From JBBIJH01 sp037446075 (lineage in GTDB: Bacteria > Bacteroidota > Ignavibacteria > UBA10030 > JAHEZR01): a stretch of 19,330 nucleotides of DNA. The stretch is taken from contig JBBIJH010000040.1 in NCBI GenBank assembly GCA_037446075.1, forward strand, positions 1 to 19,330, written 5' to 3'. A program made the translations under genes and the position numbers. Shown here one piece after another: positions 7,645 through 15,104 of the stretch. Under the pieces are notes generated by a model. That model did no database searches. It saw only the letters and a list, made by a program, of their open reading frames with translations, and had not been told where the DNA came from. Every line of letters starts with the position of its first letter. The first letter of the stretch is position 1.

Positions 7645-8208
7645 ATGCCATTGAGCGACAACGATAAGCTTGAGCTTCTCCGTCTTGCCCGGGATGCGAT
7701 GGAGTGTGCAGTCCGAGGCCAGAAGATGAAAGAACCTTCGGTACGCTCTCCGGAGCTAACACGGCCCTGTGGCGCTTTTGTGACATTGACAGAACATGGG
7801 CAGCTGCGTGGTTGTATTGGTTACACGGAAGCAACGATGCCTCTAAGTGAAGTTGTCCAGGAGGTAGCAGTGAAAGCTGCGCTTGATGATCCACGTTTTC
7901 CCCCTGTGACGGTGGACGAACTGGAGGAAATCGAACTGGAGATCTCGGTGATCTCTCCAATGGAAAAAGTCTCTGACATCGAAAAGATCGAAGTAGGCAA
8001 GCACGGTTTGTTCCTGGAGAACGGTTATTTCCGGGGCTTGCTTTTGCCCCAGGTCGCTGTTGAATACAAGTGGGATCGGAAGGCCTTCCTCGAAAACACA
8101 GCGCGGAAAGCAGGCCTTCACCCAGATGCGTGGAAGGATCGGAACACGGTGATTTACACCTTCACCGCCGAGGTTTTTGGAGAAAAGCAATTTGCCCATG
8201 GTGCATGA
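7645..8208 (+). CDS. AMMECR1-domain protein (AmmeMemoRadiSam system protein A)
   Basis: An AMMECR1-fold protein of about 187 residues. Diagnostic strings are LRGCIGYTEA (the family's near-invariant LRGCIG), ALDDPRFPPVTVDELEEIEL and EISVISP, with the later GLLLPQVAVEY and WDRKAFLENTARKAG segments. The ATG at 7645 has AAAGGG six bases upstream. A TTG at 7639 is in frame but abuts that ribosome site. The next gene is a MEMO-domain protein 27 bases downstream. The two families commonly co-occur in prokaryotes with a radical SAM protein (AmmeMemoRadiSam), which is not in this window. The molecular function of the trio is not well established; RNA or protein modification has been suggested. Confidence 0.93.
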   Translation: MPLSDNDKLELLRLARDAMECAVRGQKMKEPSVRSPELTRPCGAFVTLTEHGQLRGCIGYTEATMPLSEVVQEVAVKAALDDPRFPPVTVDELEEIELEISVISPMEKVSDIEKIEVGKHGLFLENGYFRGLLLPQVAVEYKWDRKAFLENTARKAGLHPDAWKDRNTVIYTFTAEVFGEKQFAHGA

Positions 8209-8235
8209 CGTCCCGGCAATCGAGAGTCGAGGTCG

Positions 8236-9072
8236 ATGATGACAGAGCTGATCCGTGAACCCGCTGTAGCGGGGATGTTTTATCCCTCCGATACGGCGGT
8301 GCTAAGAAAAGAGGTCGATCACCTCTTGAGTCGCGTGCAGGCGAGGAAAATCGAAGGGGATCTGCGCGGCTTAATCTCCCCACATGCTGGATACGTTTAT
8401 TCCGGCTTTACGGCTGCAAATGGGTATAAATTGTTGGAGGGAAAACAAATCGAGACAGTTGTCATTATTTCCCCCAGTCACCGTGAGTACTTCAAGGGGA
8501 TTTCCGTCTACCCAGGCTCGGCGTATAAAACACCTCTCGGAGTCTTGGAGGTGGATGAGAAACTCCGGGCGGAACTCATGCAGGATGGAGGGGTCATTGT
8601 CTCCTCGACACTGGGACATCGTGAGGAACACGCCATCGAAGTTCAGCTTCCATTCCTGCAGCGAGTTCTGAAAAACTTCAAAATCCTTCCCATCGTCATG
8701 GGGGACCAACGTCATGACTATTGCACGCTGCTGGCGGAACGTTTAGGAGCAGTGTTGGCGGGAAGGCAAGCTTTCCTTGTCGCCAGCTCCGACCTCTCCC
8801 ACTACTATCCGTATGAAATTGCTTGCAAACTGGATAGGATCGTTATCGATCAAGTGGAGGAGTTCGATCCAGTTGGGCTATCAAGAGACTTGGAGACGAG
8901 GAGAGCAGAGGCGTGCGGGGGCGGACCAATGGTTGCGATGCTCCTGGCAGCGAAAAAGCTCGGAGCTGATGCGACAGAGATTCTGCACTATTGCAATTCT
9001 GGTGACGTCACTGGCGATCGTGAAGGGGTTGTTGGATACCTCTCCGCTGCAGTTTTGAGGAGGCATACGTGA
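8236..9072 (+). CDS. MEMO-domain protein (AmmeMemoRadiSam system protein B)
   Basis: A 278-residue MEMO-family protein, related to class III extradiol-type dioxygenases. The three metal ligands known from human MEMO1 have clear counterparts: His50 in SPHAGY, His82 in SPSHRE and Cys227 in EACGGGPM. SSDLSHYYPYE is a further conserved patch, so the metal site looks intact. Two adjacent ATGs (8236, 8239) follow GAGG; the second has the better spacing. The stop overlaps the next gene's GTG (GTGA), so the downstream Rossmann/DUF2520 gene is translationally coupled. The partner AMMECR1 gene lies directly upstream. Confidence 0.94.
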   Translation: MMTELIREPAVAGMFYPSDTAVLRKEVDHLLSRVQARKIEGDLRGLISPHAGYVYSGFTAANGYKLLEGKQIETVVIISPSHREYFKGISVYPGSAYKTPLGVLEVDEKLRAELMQDGGVIVSSTLGHREEHAIEVQLPFLQRVLKNFKILPIVMGDQRHDYCTLLAERLGAVLAGRQAFLVASSDLSHYYPYEIACKLDRIVIDQVEEFDPVGLSRDLETRRAEACGGGPMVAMLLAAKKLGADATEILHYCNSGDVTGDREGVVGYLSAAVLRRHT

Positions 9073-10037
9073 CACGCCGAAGGAAGAGGAGAGAGAGGAA
9101 ACCGTCCGTCTCCATTATCGGGGCAGGGAGCGTTGGGACAGCGTTTGCAGCAGCGTTGTATGCGCGTGGCTATCGAGTCATGTCGGTCATTAGCTCGAAC
9201 CTTGAAAGTGCGAAACGCCTTGGCCGAGGCGTGAGGGCACGCATTGTGTCGGACGATTTGTCTGACCTTGCTGCCGAGAGCGAAATCATTTTCATCACGA
9301 CTCCCGATGAGGCCATCAAGAACGTGGCTTCGAAGCTGGCAGAACGTGAGGATCTCGAGTTCACATCGATGATTTTCTTGCATACGTCTGGTTCCCTCGG
9401 GAGTGAAGCACTCTCCAGCCTCCAGGAGAAAGGGGGGCACGTTCTCTCGCTTCATCCAATTCAGCTTTTCCCGAGGACAGAACCACCGAAGGTGCTCGCT
9501 GCCAGATTGAGAGGAATCTATTTTAGCATCGAGGGCGATCCCACGGCGATGCTGGTTGCACGGAAAATCATCCGCGATGTGGGTGGAAAGGTACTCATGA
9601 TTCGGCCAGACTTGAAACCCCTTTACCATGTAGCGTGCGTCCTGGCGTCGAATTATTTTGTTGCTCTTCTCGGCCTTCTCGAAGAAGTCCATGCGAAGCT
9701 TGGCCTGAGACAGAAGGATTTCATGGAGGTTTTCGAGAATCTCTTGAAATCGACAATCGAAGCCGTGAAGGTTTCCAGTCCTTTGGATGCACTGACGGGT
9801 CCGATCGAGCGCGGGGATGTTGACACGATCAAACTTCATCTCGCTGAATTGCGGCGGGCGCTGCCAGATATGGTTCCGTTCTATACCGTCATGGGAATGG
9901 AAACGATCCGTCTCGCTGCGAAGAAAGGTACGCTGACGCCACAGAAGACTGCCCATCTCATCGATGCGATTAGCAGTCATATTCAACGGCAGGTGCCAAG
10001 CGAGCTGCTCTCCCTACTCCCGGAGCACCGGAATTGA
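9069..10037 (+). CDS. Rossmann-like and DUF2520 domain protein
   Basis: A 322-residue predicted NAD(P)-binding oxidoreductase. After a very basic start (TRRRKRRERK) comes the nucleotide-binding motif VSIIGAGSVGTAFA (about residues 13-26), then the strand-end IIFITTPDEAI and HTSGSLGSEAL, HPIQLFP, and a helical C-terminal half (YHVACVLASNYFVALLG, ALTGPIERGD) matching the DUF2520/6-phosphogluconate-dehydrogenase-like C-domain. The LTGPIERGD string is a typical marker of the family. The GTG start at 9069 overlaps the MEMO stop by four bases. Its reaction is not known; the family resembles pyrroline-5-carboxylate and F420-linked reductases in fold. Confidence 0.9.
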   Translation: MTRRRKRRERKPSVSIIGAGSVGTAFAAALYARGYRVMSVISSNLESAKRLGRGVRARIVSDDLSDLAAESEIIFITTPDEAIKNVASKLAEREDLEFTSMIFLHTSGSLGSEALSSLQEKGGHVLSLHPIQLFPRTEPPKVLAARLRGIYFSIEGDPTAMLVARKIIRDVGGKVLMIRPDLKPLYHVACVLASNYFVALLGLLEEVHAKLGLRQKDFMEVFENLLKSTIEAVKVSSPLDALTGPIERGDVDTIKLHLAELRRALPDMVPFYTVMGMETIRLAAKKGTLTPQKTAHLIDAISSHIQRQVPSELLSLLPEHRN

Positions 10038-10164
10038 TGAGAGCGGAATTTATCCGATTCACCGGGCACGATGGGGGGCAACTCACCCGCACCATCACTA
10101 TCATTCCTCTTAACTGACCTCAGAAGCCATGTGGGCTCATTGAACGTAACGTAGTCAAACCTCT

Positions 10165-11232
10165 ATGAAAGCTCTTATCACCTCTGGAGGACGTGGAACT
10201 CGGCTGAGGCCAATCACGCATACTCAGAACAAGCATCTCATCCCGATCGCGAACAAGCCAATTCTTTACTACGCAATTGAAGCGGCAGTGGGGGCAGGAA
10301 TCAAGGAGATTGGCATCATCTATTCGGCCGACAGCATGGAAGTCCCCAACTATGTCGGCGACGGTTCAAAATGGGGAGTGAAGATTAGCTACATCCCTCA
10401 AGAGTCTCCAGGTGGCCTAGCCCAGTGTATAGCGCTGGCAGAGGATTTTGTCGGAGGGGACAAGTTTGTCTTCTACCTTGGCGACAATATGATCGTCGGC
10501 GGAATCAAGAGGTTCATTGATGAGTTCGAGAAGAGCGGCTGCAATTGCTTCTTGGTGCTGGCGAAGGTGAAAGACCCCGAGCGGTTCGGTGTGCCGGAGA
10601 TCAAAGACGGCAAGATCGTCAGCATTGAAGAAAAGCCGAAGCATCCAAAGAGCCAGTACGCGGTAGCCGGAATCTATCTTTACGATCACCATATCTTTGA
10701 GGCGACGAAAAACCTCAAGCCGAGTTGGCGCGGCGAACTGGAGATCTCTGATGCTCATCAGTATCTCATCGACAAGGGCTACAAAGTCGGGTATACCGAA
10801 ATCACGGGCTGGTGGAAGGATACAGGAAAGCCATCAGATCTGCTCGAGGCGAACAGGCTCGTTCTGGACAATATTACTCCGCGCGACGGCGGGATCGTTG
10901 ACTTACGGTCGGACGTTGCAGGAAAGGTGGTAATCGAAGACGGTGCGAGGATCGTCAACAGCAAGATCCGTGGTCCAGCGATCATTGGAAAGGATTGCTT
11001 GATCGAGAACAGCTACATCGGGCCGTTCACTTCTATAGGAGACGGAACACAAGTCCGGAACAGTGAAGTGGAGTACAGCATCGTATTGAGAGATTGTAAG
11101 ATCATCAGCGTTGGGATCCGAATCGAGGGAAGCATTCTGGGGAATGACGTAGAAATCGTGGAAGCAAACGGCAAACCGCTGGTTCACCGCTTTATGATTG
11201 GTGATCAAAGCAGAGTGGAGGTGGCGAAGTGA
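10165..11232 (+). CDS. rmlA: Glucose-1-phosphate thymidylyltransferase, long form
   Basis: Makes dTDP-glucose from glucose 1-phosphate and dTTP, the first step towards dTDP-rhamnose and other deoxysugars for surface polysaccharides. The 355-residue length fits the long RmlA group, which has an extra C-terminal left-handed beta-helix. Motifs: TSGGRGTRLRPITHTQNK (1-25 region), PQESPGGLAQCI, FYLGDNMIVGG (metal-binding Asp), EEKPKHPKSQYAVAGIYLYD and the WWKDTGKPSDLLEANRLVL segment, followed by hexapeptide-like repeats from about residue 250. No other rml genes are in the window. There is no clear Shine-Dalgarno. A different sugar-nucleotide specificity is possible, since the family is broad. Confidence 0.9.
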   Translation: MKALITSGGRGTRLRPITHTQNKHLIPIANKPILYYAIEAAVGAGIKEIGIIYSADSMEVPNYVGDGSKWGVKISYIPQESPGGLAQCIALAEDFVGGDKFVFYLGDNMIVGGIKRFIDEFEKSGCNCFLVLAKVKDPERFGVPEIKDGKIVSIEEKPKHPKSQYAVAGIYLYDHHIFEATKNLKPSWRGELEISDAHQYLIDKGYKVGYTEITGWWKDTGKPSDLLEANRLVLDNITPRDGGIVDLRSDVAGKVVIEDGARIVNSKIRGPAIIGKDCLIENSYIGPFTSIGDGTQVRNSEVEYSIVLRDCKIISVGIRIEGSILGNDVEIVEANGKPLVHRFMIGDQSRVEVAK

Positions 11233-11260
11233 GAAGCTCACAAGTGGCGGTCTAACCTGC

Positions 11261-11293
11261 GAGATATGGGATATTCAGATATGAGATCTGGGT
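11261..11293 (+). repeat. Left inverted repeat of the four-helix-bundle element
   Basis: It contains GATATGGGATAT (11263-11274), GATATGAGA (11278-11286) and GGGT (11290-11293). It pairs with 11741-11773 over most of its length, with one substitution in the first block and small bulges. Confidence 0.72.
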
Positions 11294-11325
11294 GGGGAGG
11301 GGGATTGAAAGGAGATCAAACGAAA

Positions 11326-12567
11326 ATGAATATGAGGTATGAGAATCTTGACATCTTCAAACTCTCCCGCCAGCTAGCTATACGCGTGCACGAGATGTCA
11401 TTGACCTTGCCAAAGTTTGAGATGTATGAAGAAGGAAGTCTAATCCGTAAGTCCTCGAAATCCGTTCCCGGTAACATTGTGGAGGGGTATTGCTTAAGGG
11501 GACATGTAAGCGAGTATTTGCAATACTTGCATCGCGCGCTGGCGTCGTGTGAAGAAACTCAATTGCATTTGGGCATTCTCCGCGAGACGAAATCGCTGGA
11601 AGACCAAGGCCTGTACGAGGAGCTCTCCTCCGAATATGACAAGTTAGCAAAGATGCTCTTCCGGTTTATCCAATCAGTGAGTTCAGACCATCTTCCCCCT
11701 TCTTACTTGAAGGAACCCGACTCTCTATATCAGGCTGAGAACCCGTCTCTCTCATATCGCATATCCCGTATCCCCAATCCGGCCCGGGATTTCCAGAACC
11801 TCGTTGTCAAAATCTCAAACCGCGTCGCCACCGTAACGATCAACCGTCCAGACAAACTCAACGCACTGAACGCCGCGACGAAGGCAGAACTCTTGGAGGC
11901 ATTCAATTCGATCAAGGATGACCCCGAAATTGGGACTGTCATCATCACGGGCGCGGGAGAAAGGTCTTTCGTGGCTGGAACCGATATCGCCGAATTGACG
12001 TCACTCGATGCTACAACTGGCAAGGAGTTCTCCGAGAAAGGGCAGGAGCTTTTCAACTTGATTGAAAACCTCGGGAAGCCCGTCATCGCGGCAGTGAATG
12101 GGTTTGCACTTGGGGGTGGGTGCGAGCTTGCCCTTGCATGCCATATTCGAGTCGCATCAGAGAATGCAACGTTCGGGCAGCCTGAAGTGAATCTCGGGAT
12201 TATTCCCGGCTACGGTGGCACGCAGCGGCTTGCTCGGATCATCGGCAAAGGACGGGCGATGGAAATGATCTTGACGGGTCGACAGATGACCGCAAGCGAG
12301 GCTCTAGAGGTCGGTTTGGTGAGTAAGGTTGTTCCACAATCTGAGCTGCTTTCGACCGCAGAAGAGATTGCAAAAACAATCCTATCGAAAGGCCAGGTTG
12401 CAATCCGTCTCGCACTGAAGGCCGTGAACATGACAGAGGAAACTACTTTGAGCGATGGCCAGGCCCTCGAGGCAACGCTCTTCGGCGTTTGCTGCGGGAC
12501 GGAAGACTTCAAAGAGGGAATTACGGCTTTCCTTGAGAAAAGGAAGCCAGCATTCAAAAACAAGTAG
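11326..12567 (+). CDS. Four-helix-bundle/enoyl-CoA hydratase fusion protein
   Basis: One open frame of 413 codons from ATG 11326, which has AAAGGAGAT upstream (an in-frame ATG at 11266 lies inside the left inverted repeat). Residues 1 to about 120 are an IVS-type four-helix bundle: YENLDIFKLSRQLA, SVPGNIVEGY (46-55), EYLQYLHRALASCEET. A linker (about 121-154) includes the translated right inverted repeat. Residues 155-413 are a crotonase-fold enoyl-CoA hydratase: VATVTINRPDKLNALN, GGGCE with catalytic Glu267, FGQPE with catalytic Glu287 and IPGYGGTQRLAR. The 20-residue spacing of the two Glu equals that of rat crotonase. It should hydrate 2-enoyl-CoAs in beta-oxidation or butyrate-type pathways. 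No ATG or GTG precedes the hydratase core, so fused expression, or a weak non-ATG start such as TTG 11707, is implied. Confidence 0.85.
   Translation: MNMRYENLDIFKLSRQLAIRVHEMSLTLPKFEMYEEGSLIRKSSKSVPGNIVEGYCLRGHVSEYLQYLHRALASCEETQLHLGILRETKSLEDQGLYEELSSEYDKLAKMLFRFIQSVSSDHLPPSYLKEPDSLYQAENPSLSYRISRIPNPARDFQNLVVKISNRVATVTINRPDKLNALNAATKAELLEAFNSIKDDPEIGTVIITGAGERSFVAGTDIAELTSLDATTGKEFSEKGQELFNLIENLGKPVIAAVNGFALGGGCELALACHIRVASENATFGQPEVNLGIIPGYGGTQRLARIIGKGRAMEMILTGRQMTASEALEVGLVSKVVPQSELLSTAEEIAKTILSKGQVAIRLALKAVNMTEETTLSDGQALEATLFGVCCGTEDFKEGITAFLEKRKPAFKNK
11741..11773 (-). repeat. Right inverted repeat of the four-helix-bundle element
   Basis: Read on the minus strand it gives GATACGGGATAT, GATATGAGA and GGGT in the same order as the left arm at 11261-11293. 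It is translated in the fusion frame as part of the linker (around SLSYRISRIP). Confidence 0.72.
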
Positions 12568-12576
12568 GCGTTGGAA

Positions 12577-13431
12577 GTGCTGCGGAAAACCGCTCCCATC
12601 GTGACTCTTCTTCTGCTCCTGCTTGCCGGGAGAGCCGACGCTCAGCTTTCTCCGAATGATATCTCAAGGATTCTTATTCCTCAAAACGAGCGATATCAAT
12701 TTACGGCGACTGCACGCGGTGCGGGGGGCATTCGAGTAAACCCTGCCTCGGTTGCTTCCTCACGCGGAATTAATCTCCATTACAATACGTACGTCGAGAG
12801 GGGAAAATTTCTTGAGCATGACTTCATTCTGCAAAACTTTCTTTTCAACGTTGCTTATCGCCGGGCTTCCGATCGTGCAGGGAATTACCACCTGAATCAT
12901 TACACCGTAACTCTCGGAGGTGGAGTCCCGGAACTGACGTTTGGGGCTTCATTCAATTGGTTGAGAAGTGATTTGCCATCCGGTTCGAATGGGAGCGTAA
13001 TTCATCTGGGGGCATCCCTGAATCCGTCTGAGTGGATTTCGATAGCAGCGGTGAAGAGAAACATCAATCAACCCACGATTGGCGGCCTCCGCCTGGCGGG
13101 CCAGAACGTGCTTGGGCTTGCGCTCGATCTCTTTGATGATCGGCTTACCGTTGCAACCGACGCCACGCTGCCAAACCACGGACGACTTCAGAAGGATGTT
13201 GCTTTCAAGTTCGGGGTGAATGCGCTCCTTGTGGAGGGCCTCCGACTGTATGCTGCGTACGAGAAATCTGCCCGCATCGGGCCCAAGAACTTTTTCATCG
13301 GGGTCAAGCTTTATATCCCGAACTTCGCTTTTTTCTACGATGCGCACTTCGATGAAGATCGGAACTACAAGAGTGGAGTGGTGGGCGCATCCTTTTCCAC
13401 GGAAAGAAGGAAATCCGTCTTCAAACCATAA
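12577..13431 (+). CDS. Predicted outer-membrane beta-barrel protein with signal peptide
   Basis: About 284 residues, not assigned to a named gene. It opens with a signal peptide (hydrophobic VTLLLLLLAGRADA, cleavage likely before QLSPND). The first mature part has GAGGIRVNPASVASSRG, resembling the glycine-rich NPA stretch at the start of PorV/FadL-like barrels. The rest alternates polar and hydrophobic residues with many aromatic strand ends (for example LNHYTVTLGGGVPELTFGAS and RLYAAYEKSARIG), as outer-membrane barrels do. The GTG at 12577 has TAGG eight bases upstream; TTG 12571 is an alternative. It starts nine bases after the hydratase stop, so co-transcription is likely. It could also be a barrel-only relative of the N-terminal domain seen in some larger envelope proteins. 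Confidence 0.7.
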   Translation: MLRKTAPIVTLLLLLLAGRADAQLSPNDISRILIPQNERYQFTATARGAGGIRVNPASVASSRGINLHYNTYVERGKFLEHDFILQNFLFNVAYRRASDRAGNYHLNHYTVTLGGGVPELTFGASFNWLRSDLPSGSNGSVIHLGASLNPSEWISIAAVKRNINQPTIGGLRLAGQNVLGLALDLFDDRLTVATDATLPNHGRLQKDVAFKFGVNALLVEGLRLYAAYEKSARIGPKNFFIGVKLYIPNFAFFYDAHFDEDRNYKSGVVGASFSTERRKSVFKP

Positions 13432-13490
13432 CAGGAGGCGATATTTCGACAAGGGATCGTAACAAAGAACTCAAAGGAGACACCGGGAAG

Positions 13491-14954
13491 GTGAAGTCCG
13501 GGCATAAGAATCTGATGGATAAGCTCGTCTCCTTGTGCAAGAGACGAGGCTTTATATTTCAGTCAAGTGAAATCTACGGAGGCCTGAATGGCTGCTGGGA
13601 CTACGGACCCCTCGGCGTGGAACTCTTGAACAACATCAAGCAGCAGTGGTGGCAAGCGATGACATATCGCGAGGACATCGAGGGGATTGACGCGAGCATT
13701 CTCATGCACCCTCGAGTTTGGGAGGCCTCGGGACACGTGGAACAATTCACTGACCCGATGGTGGATTGCAAGGAGTGCAAAGCGCGATTTCGAGCCGACG
13801 TCTTGTTCGAGGATCTTTCCATCAAGAGAAAAACGGATCTCTTGCGCCAACTAGAGCCAAGCTTCTCCAGTAAGAGAATGGAGGATCTCGAAATCGATGA
13901 GCATTTTGTCAAACTTGCTGAGAAATCCCCAGGTGAAATCATCGCTCTGTTGCCCTGTCCTAACTGTGGGCGGAGAGGGACATTTACTGAAGCCCGCCAG
14001 TTTAATCTCATGTTCAAAACGTTCATCGGCCCCGTCGAGGATAGCAGTGCCGTTGTCTTTCTTCGACCGGAGACAGCTCAAGGAATCTACGTCAATTTCC
14101 TGAACGTGTTGTCCTCTTCGAGGCAAAAAATCCCCTTCGGCATTGCACAGATCGGGAAAGCTTTCAGGAATGAGATCAACACGAAGAACTTTCTCTTTCG
14201 CACCCGTGAGTTCGAGCAGATGGAGATGCAGTTTTTTGTCAAGCCCGGCACGGACGAGCGCTGGTTCGAGTTTTGGCGCAACGAACGCTTTCAATGGTTC
14301 CTGAATCTTGGCATGCAAAAAGAGAAGATTCGCTTTCGCAGGCACGAAGGAAAGCATCTGGCCCACTATGCAAAAGATGCTTACGACATTGAATTTGAGT
14401 TTCCGTTTGGCTGGGGAGAGATTGAGGGAATCCATAACCGTACAGACTATGACCTCTCGCGTCATCAACACTATTCGGGCAAGAACCTGACGTACTTCGA
14501 TGAAGAGACGAAAGAACGTTACACCCCGTACGTCGTCGAAACGTCAGCCGGTGCGAGCCGATCTCTGATGGCGTTCCTGGTGAACGCGTATACAGAAGAG
14601 GAAGCCCCGACCGCCGAAGGAAAGATGGAGCTTCGGACGGTTCTGAAGCTTCACCCGAAACTAGCGCCCATGAAGGCCGCCTTCTTCCCTCTCGTTAACC
14701 GCGATGGGATGCCCGAGATCGCCTTGAGAATTGAAAAAGAGATTCGCCCTCACTTCAAGGTTTTTTATGACGACAGCGGGGCCGTCGGCAGACGCTATCG
14801 CAGGCAGGACGAAGCTGGGACGCCTTACTGCTTCACGATCGATTCTCAAACATTGAAGGATGACACTATCACCGTTCGGGATCGGGATTCCATGCGGCAA
14901 CAGAGAATTAGCACGGGCCAAGTTCTGAATTACTTGCGAGACAACTTGCGGTGA
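13491..14954 (+). CDS. glyS: Glycyl-tRNA synthetase (homodimeric class II type)
   Basis: Charges tRNA-Gly with glycine in the cytoplasm. The 487-residue protein is of the single-chain alpha2 type, not the alpha2beta2 type of E. coli. Motif 1 includes HPRVWEASGHV (73-83). Cysteine pairs CKEC and CPNC lie in the insertion between them and the core. Motif 2 is GKAFRNEIN with FRTREFEQMEMQFF. Motif 3 has ETSAGASRSLMAF. The C-terminal anticodon-binding domain begins near LHPKLAPMKAAFFPL and ends DSMRQQRISTGQVLNYL. The GTG at 13491 is backed by AAAGGAGA (13473-13480). The ATG at 13515 is a later in-frame option. An intrinsic terminator follows 20 bases after the stop. Confidence 0.96.
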   Translation: MKSGHKNLMDKLVSLCKRRGFIFQSSEIYGGLNGCWDYGPLGVELLNNIKQQWWQAMTYREDIEGIDASILMHPRVWEASGHVEQFTDPMVDCKECKARFRADVLFEDLSIKRKTDLLRQLEPSFSSKRMEDLEIDEHFVKLAEKSPGEIIALLPCPNCGRRGTFTEARQFNLMFKTFIGPVEDSSAVVFLRPETAQGIYVNFLNVLSSSRQKIPFGIAQIGKAFRNEINTKNFLFRTREFEQMEMQFFVKPGTDERWFEFWRNERFQWFLNLGMQKEKIRFRRHEGKHLAHYAKDAYDIEFEFPFGWGEIEGIHNRTDYDLSRHQHYSGKNLTYFDEETKERYTPYVVETSAGASRSLMAFLVNAYTEEEAPTAEGKMELRTVLKLHPKLAPMKAAFFPLVNRDGMPEIALRIEKEIRPHFKVFYDDSGAVGRRYRRQDEAGTPYCFTIDSQTLKDDTITVRDRDSMRQQRISTGQVLNYLRDNLR

Positions 14955-14974
14955 GAGCTGTTGCGCCTCCTCGT

Positions 14975-15006
14975 GGCCGACCCTGCGGAGTGGGATCGGC
15001 CTTTTT
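14975..15006 (+). terminator. Intrinsic terminator after glyS
   Basis: GGCCG(A)CCC (14975-14983) pairs with GGG(AT)CGGCC (14992-15001) around a short loop and is followed at once by TTTTT (15002-15006). It is placed 20 bases after the glyS stop. Confidence 0.88.
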
Positions 15007-15104
15007 GTTTGATGTGTTAAGTTGCTTGTTGACGGTCCGCGTTGCTTCTCTTCCGATTTTTCTTAATTTAGCTCAAGTCAAAATACCGGGTGCTCAAGGT
15101 GCGG

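Larger units (their letters stand above)
11261..11773 (+). mobile_element. IVS-like four-helix-bundle element with terminal inverted repeats
   Basis: A four-helix-bundle frame of the 23S rRNA intervening-sequence protein family is bounded by imperfect inverted repeats. The left arm (11261-11293) and the complement of the right arm (11741-11773) share GATAYGGGATAT, then GATATGAGA, then GGGT, with small spacing differences. Such small elements occur inside 23S genes and scattered elsewhere in genomes. The left end lies 28 bases after the rmlA stop. No target-site duplication is evident. The right end lies 12 bases before a CGG codon at the place where the hydratase start would be expected. Confidence 0.7.

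Noticed and set aside
7349..7960. A 203-codon open frame on the minus strand spanning the intergenic region and the first half of the AMMECR1 gene
   Set aside because: More than half of it is the antisense of a confidently identified gene, and its translation shows no domain-like pattern.
8988..9986. A 332-codon minus-strand frame opposite the DUF2520 gene
   Set aside because: It is antisense to a well-supported coding region with a clear dinucleotide-binding motif, and its translation is rich in His, Arg and Cys without structure.
10165..10250. TSGG rather than LAGG in the first motif of the nucleotidyltransferase, as a possible defect
   Set aside because: From family knowledge, long-form RmlA proteins commonly carry SGG here with the same TRLRPITHT continuation, so it is normal variation.
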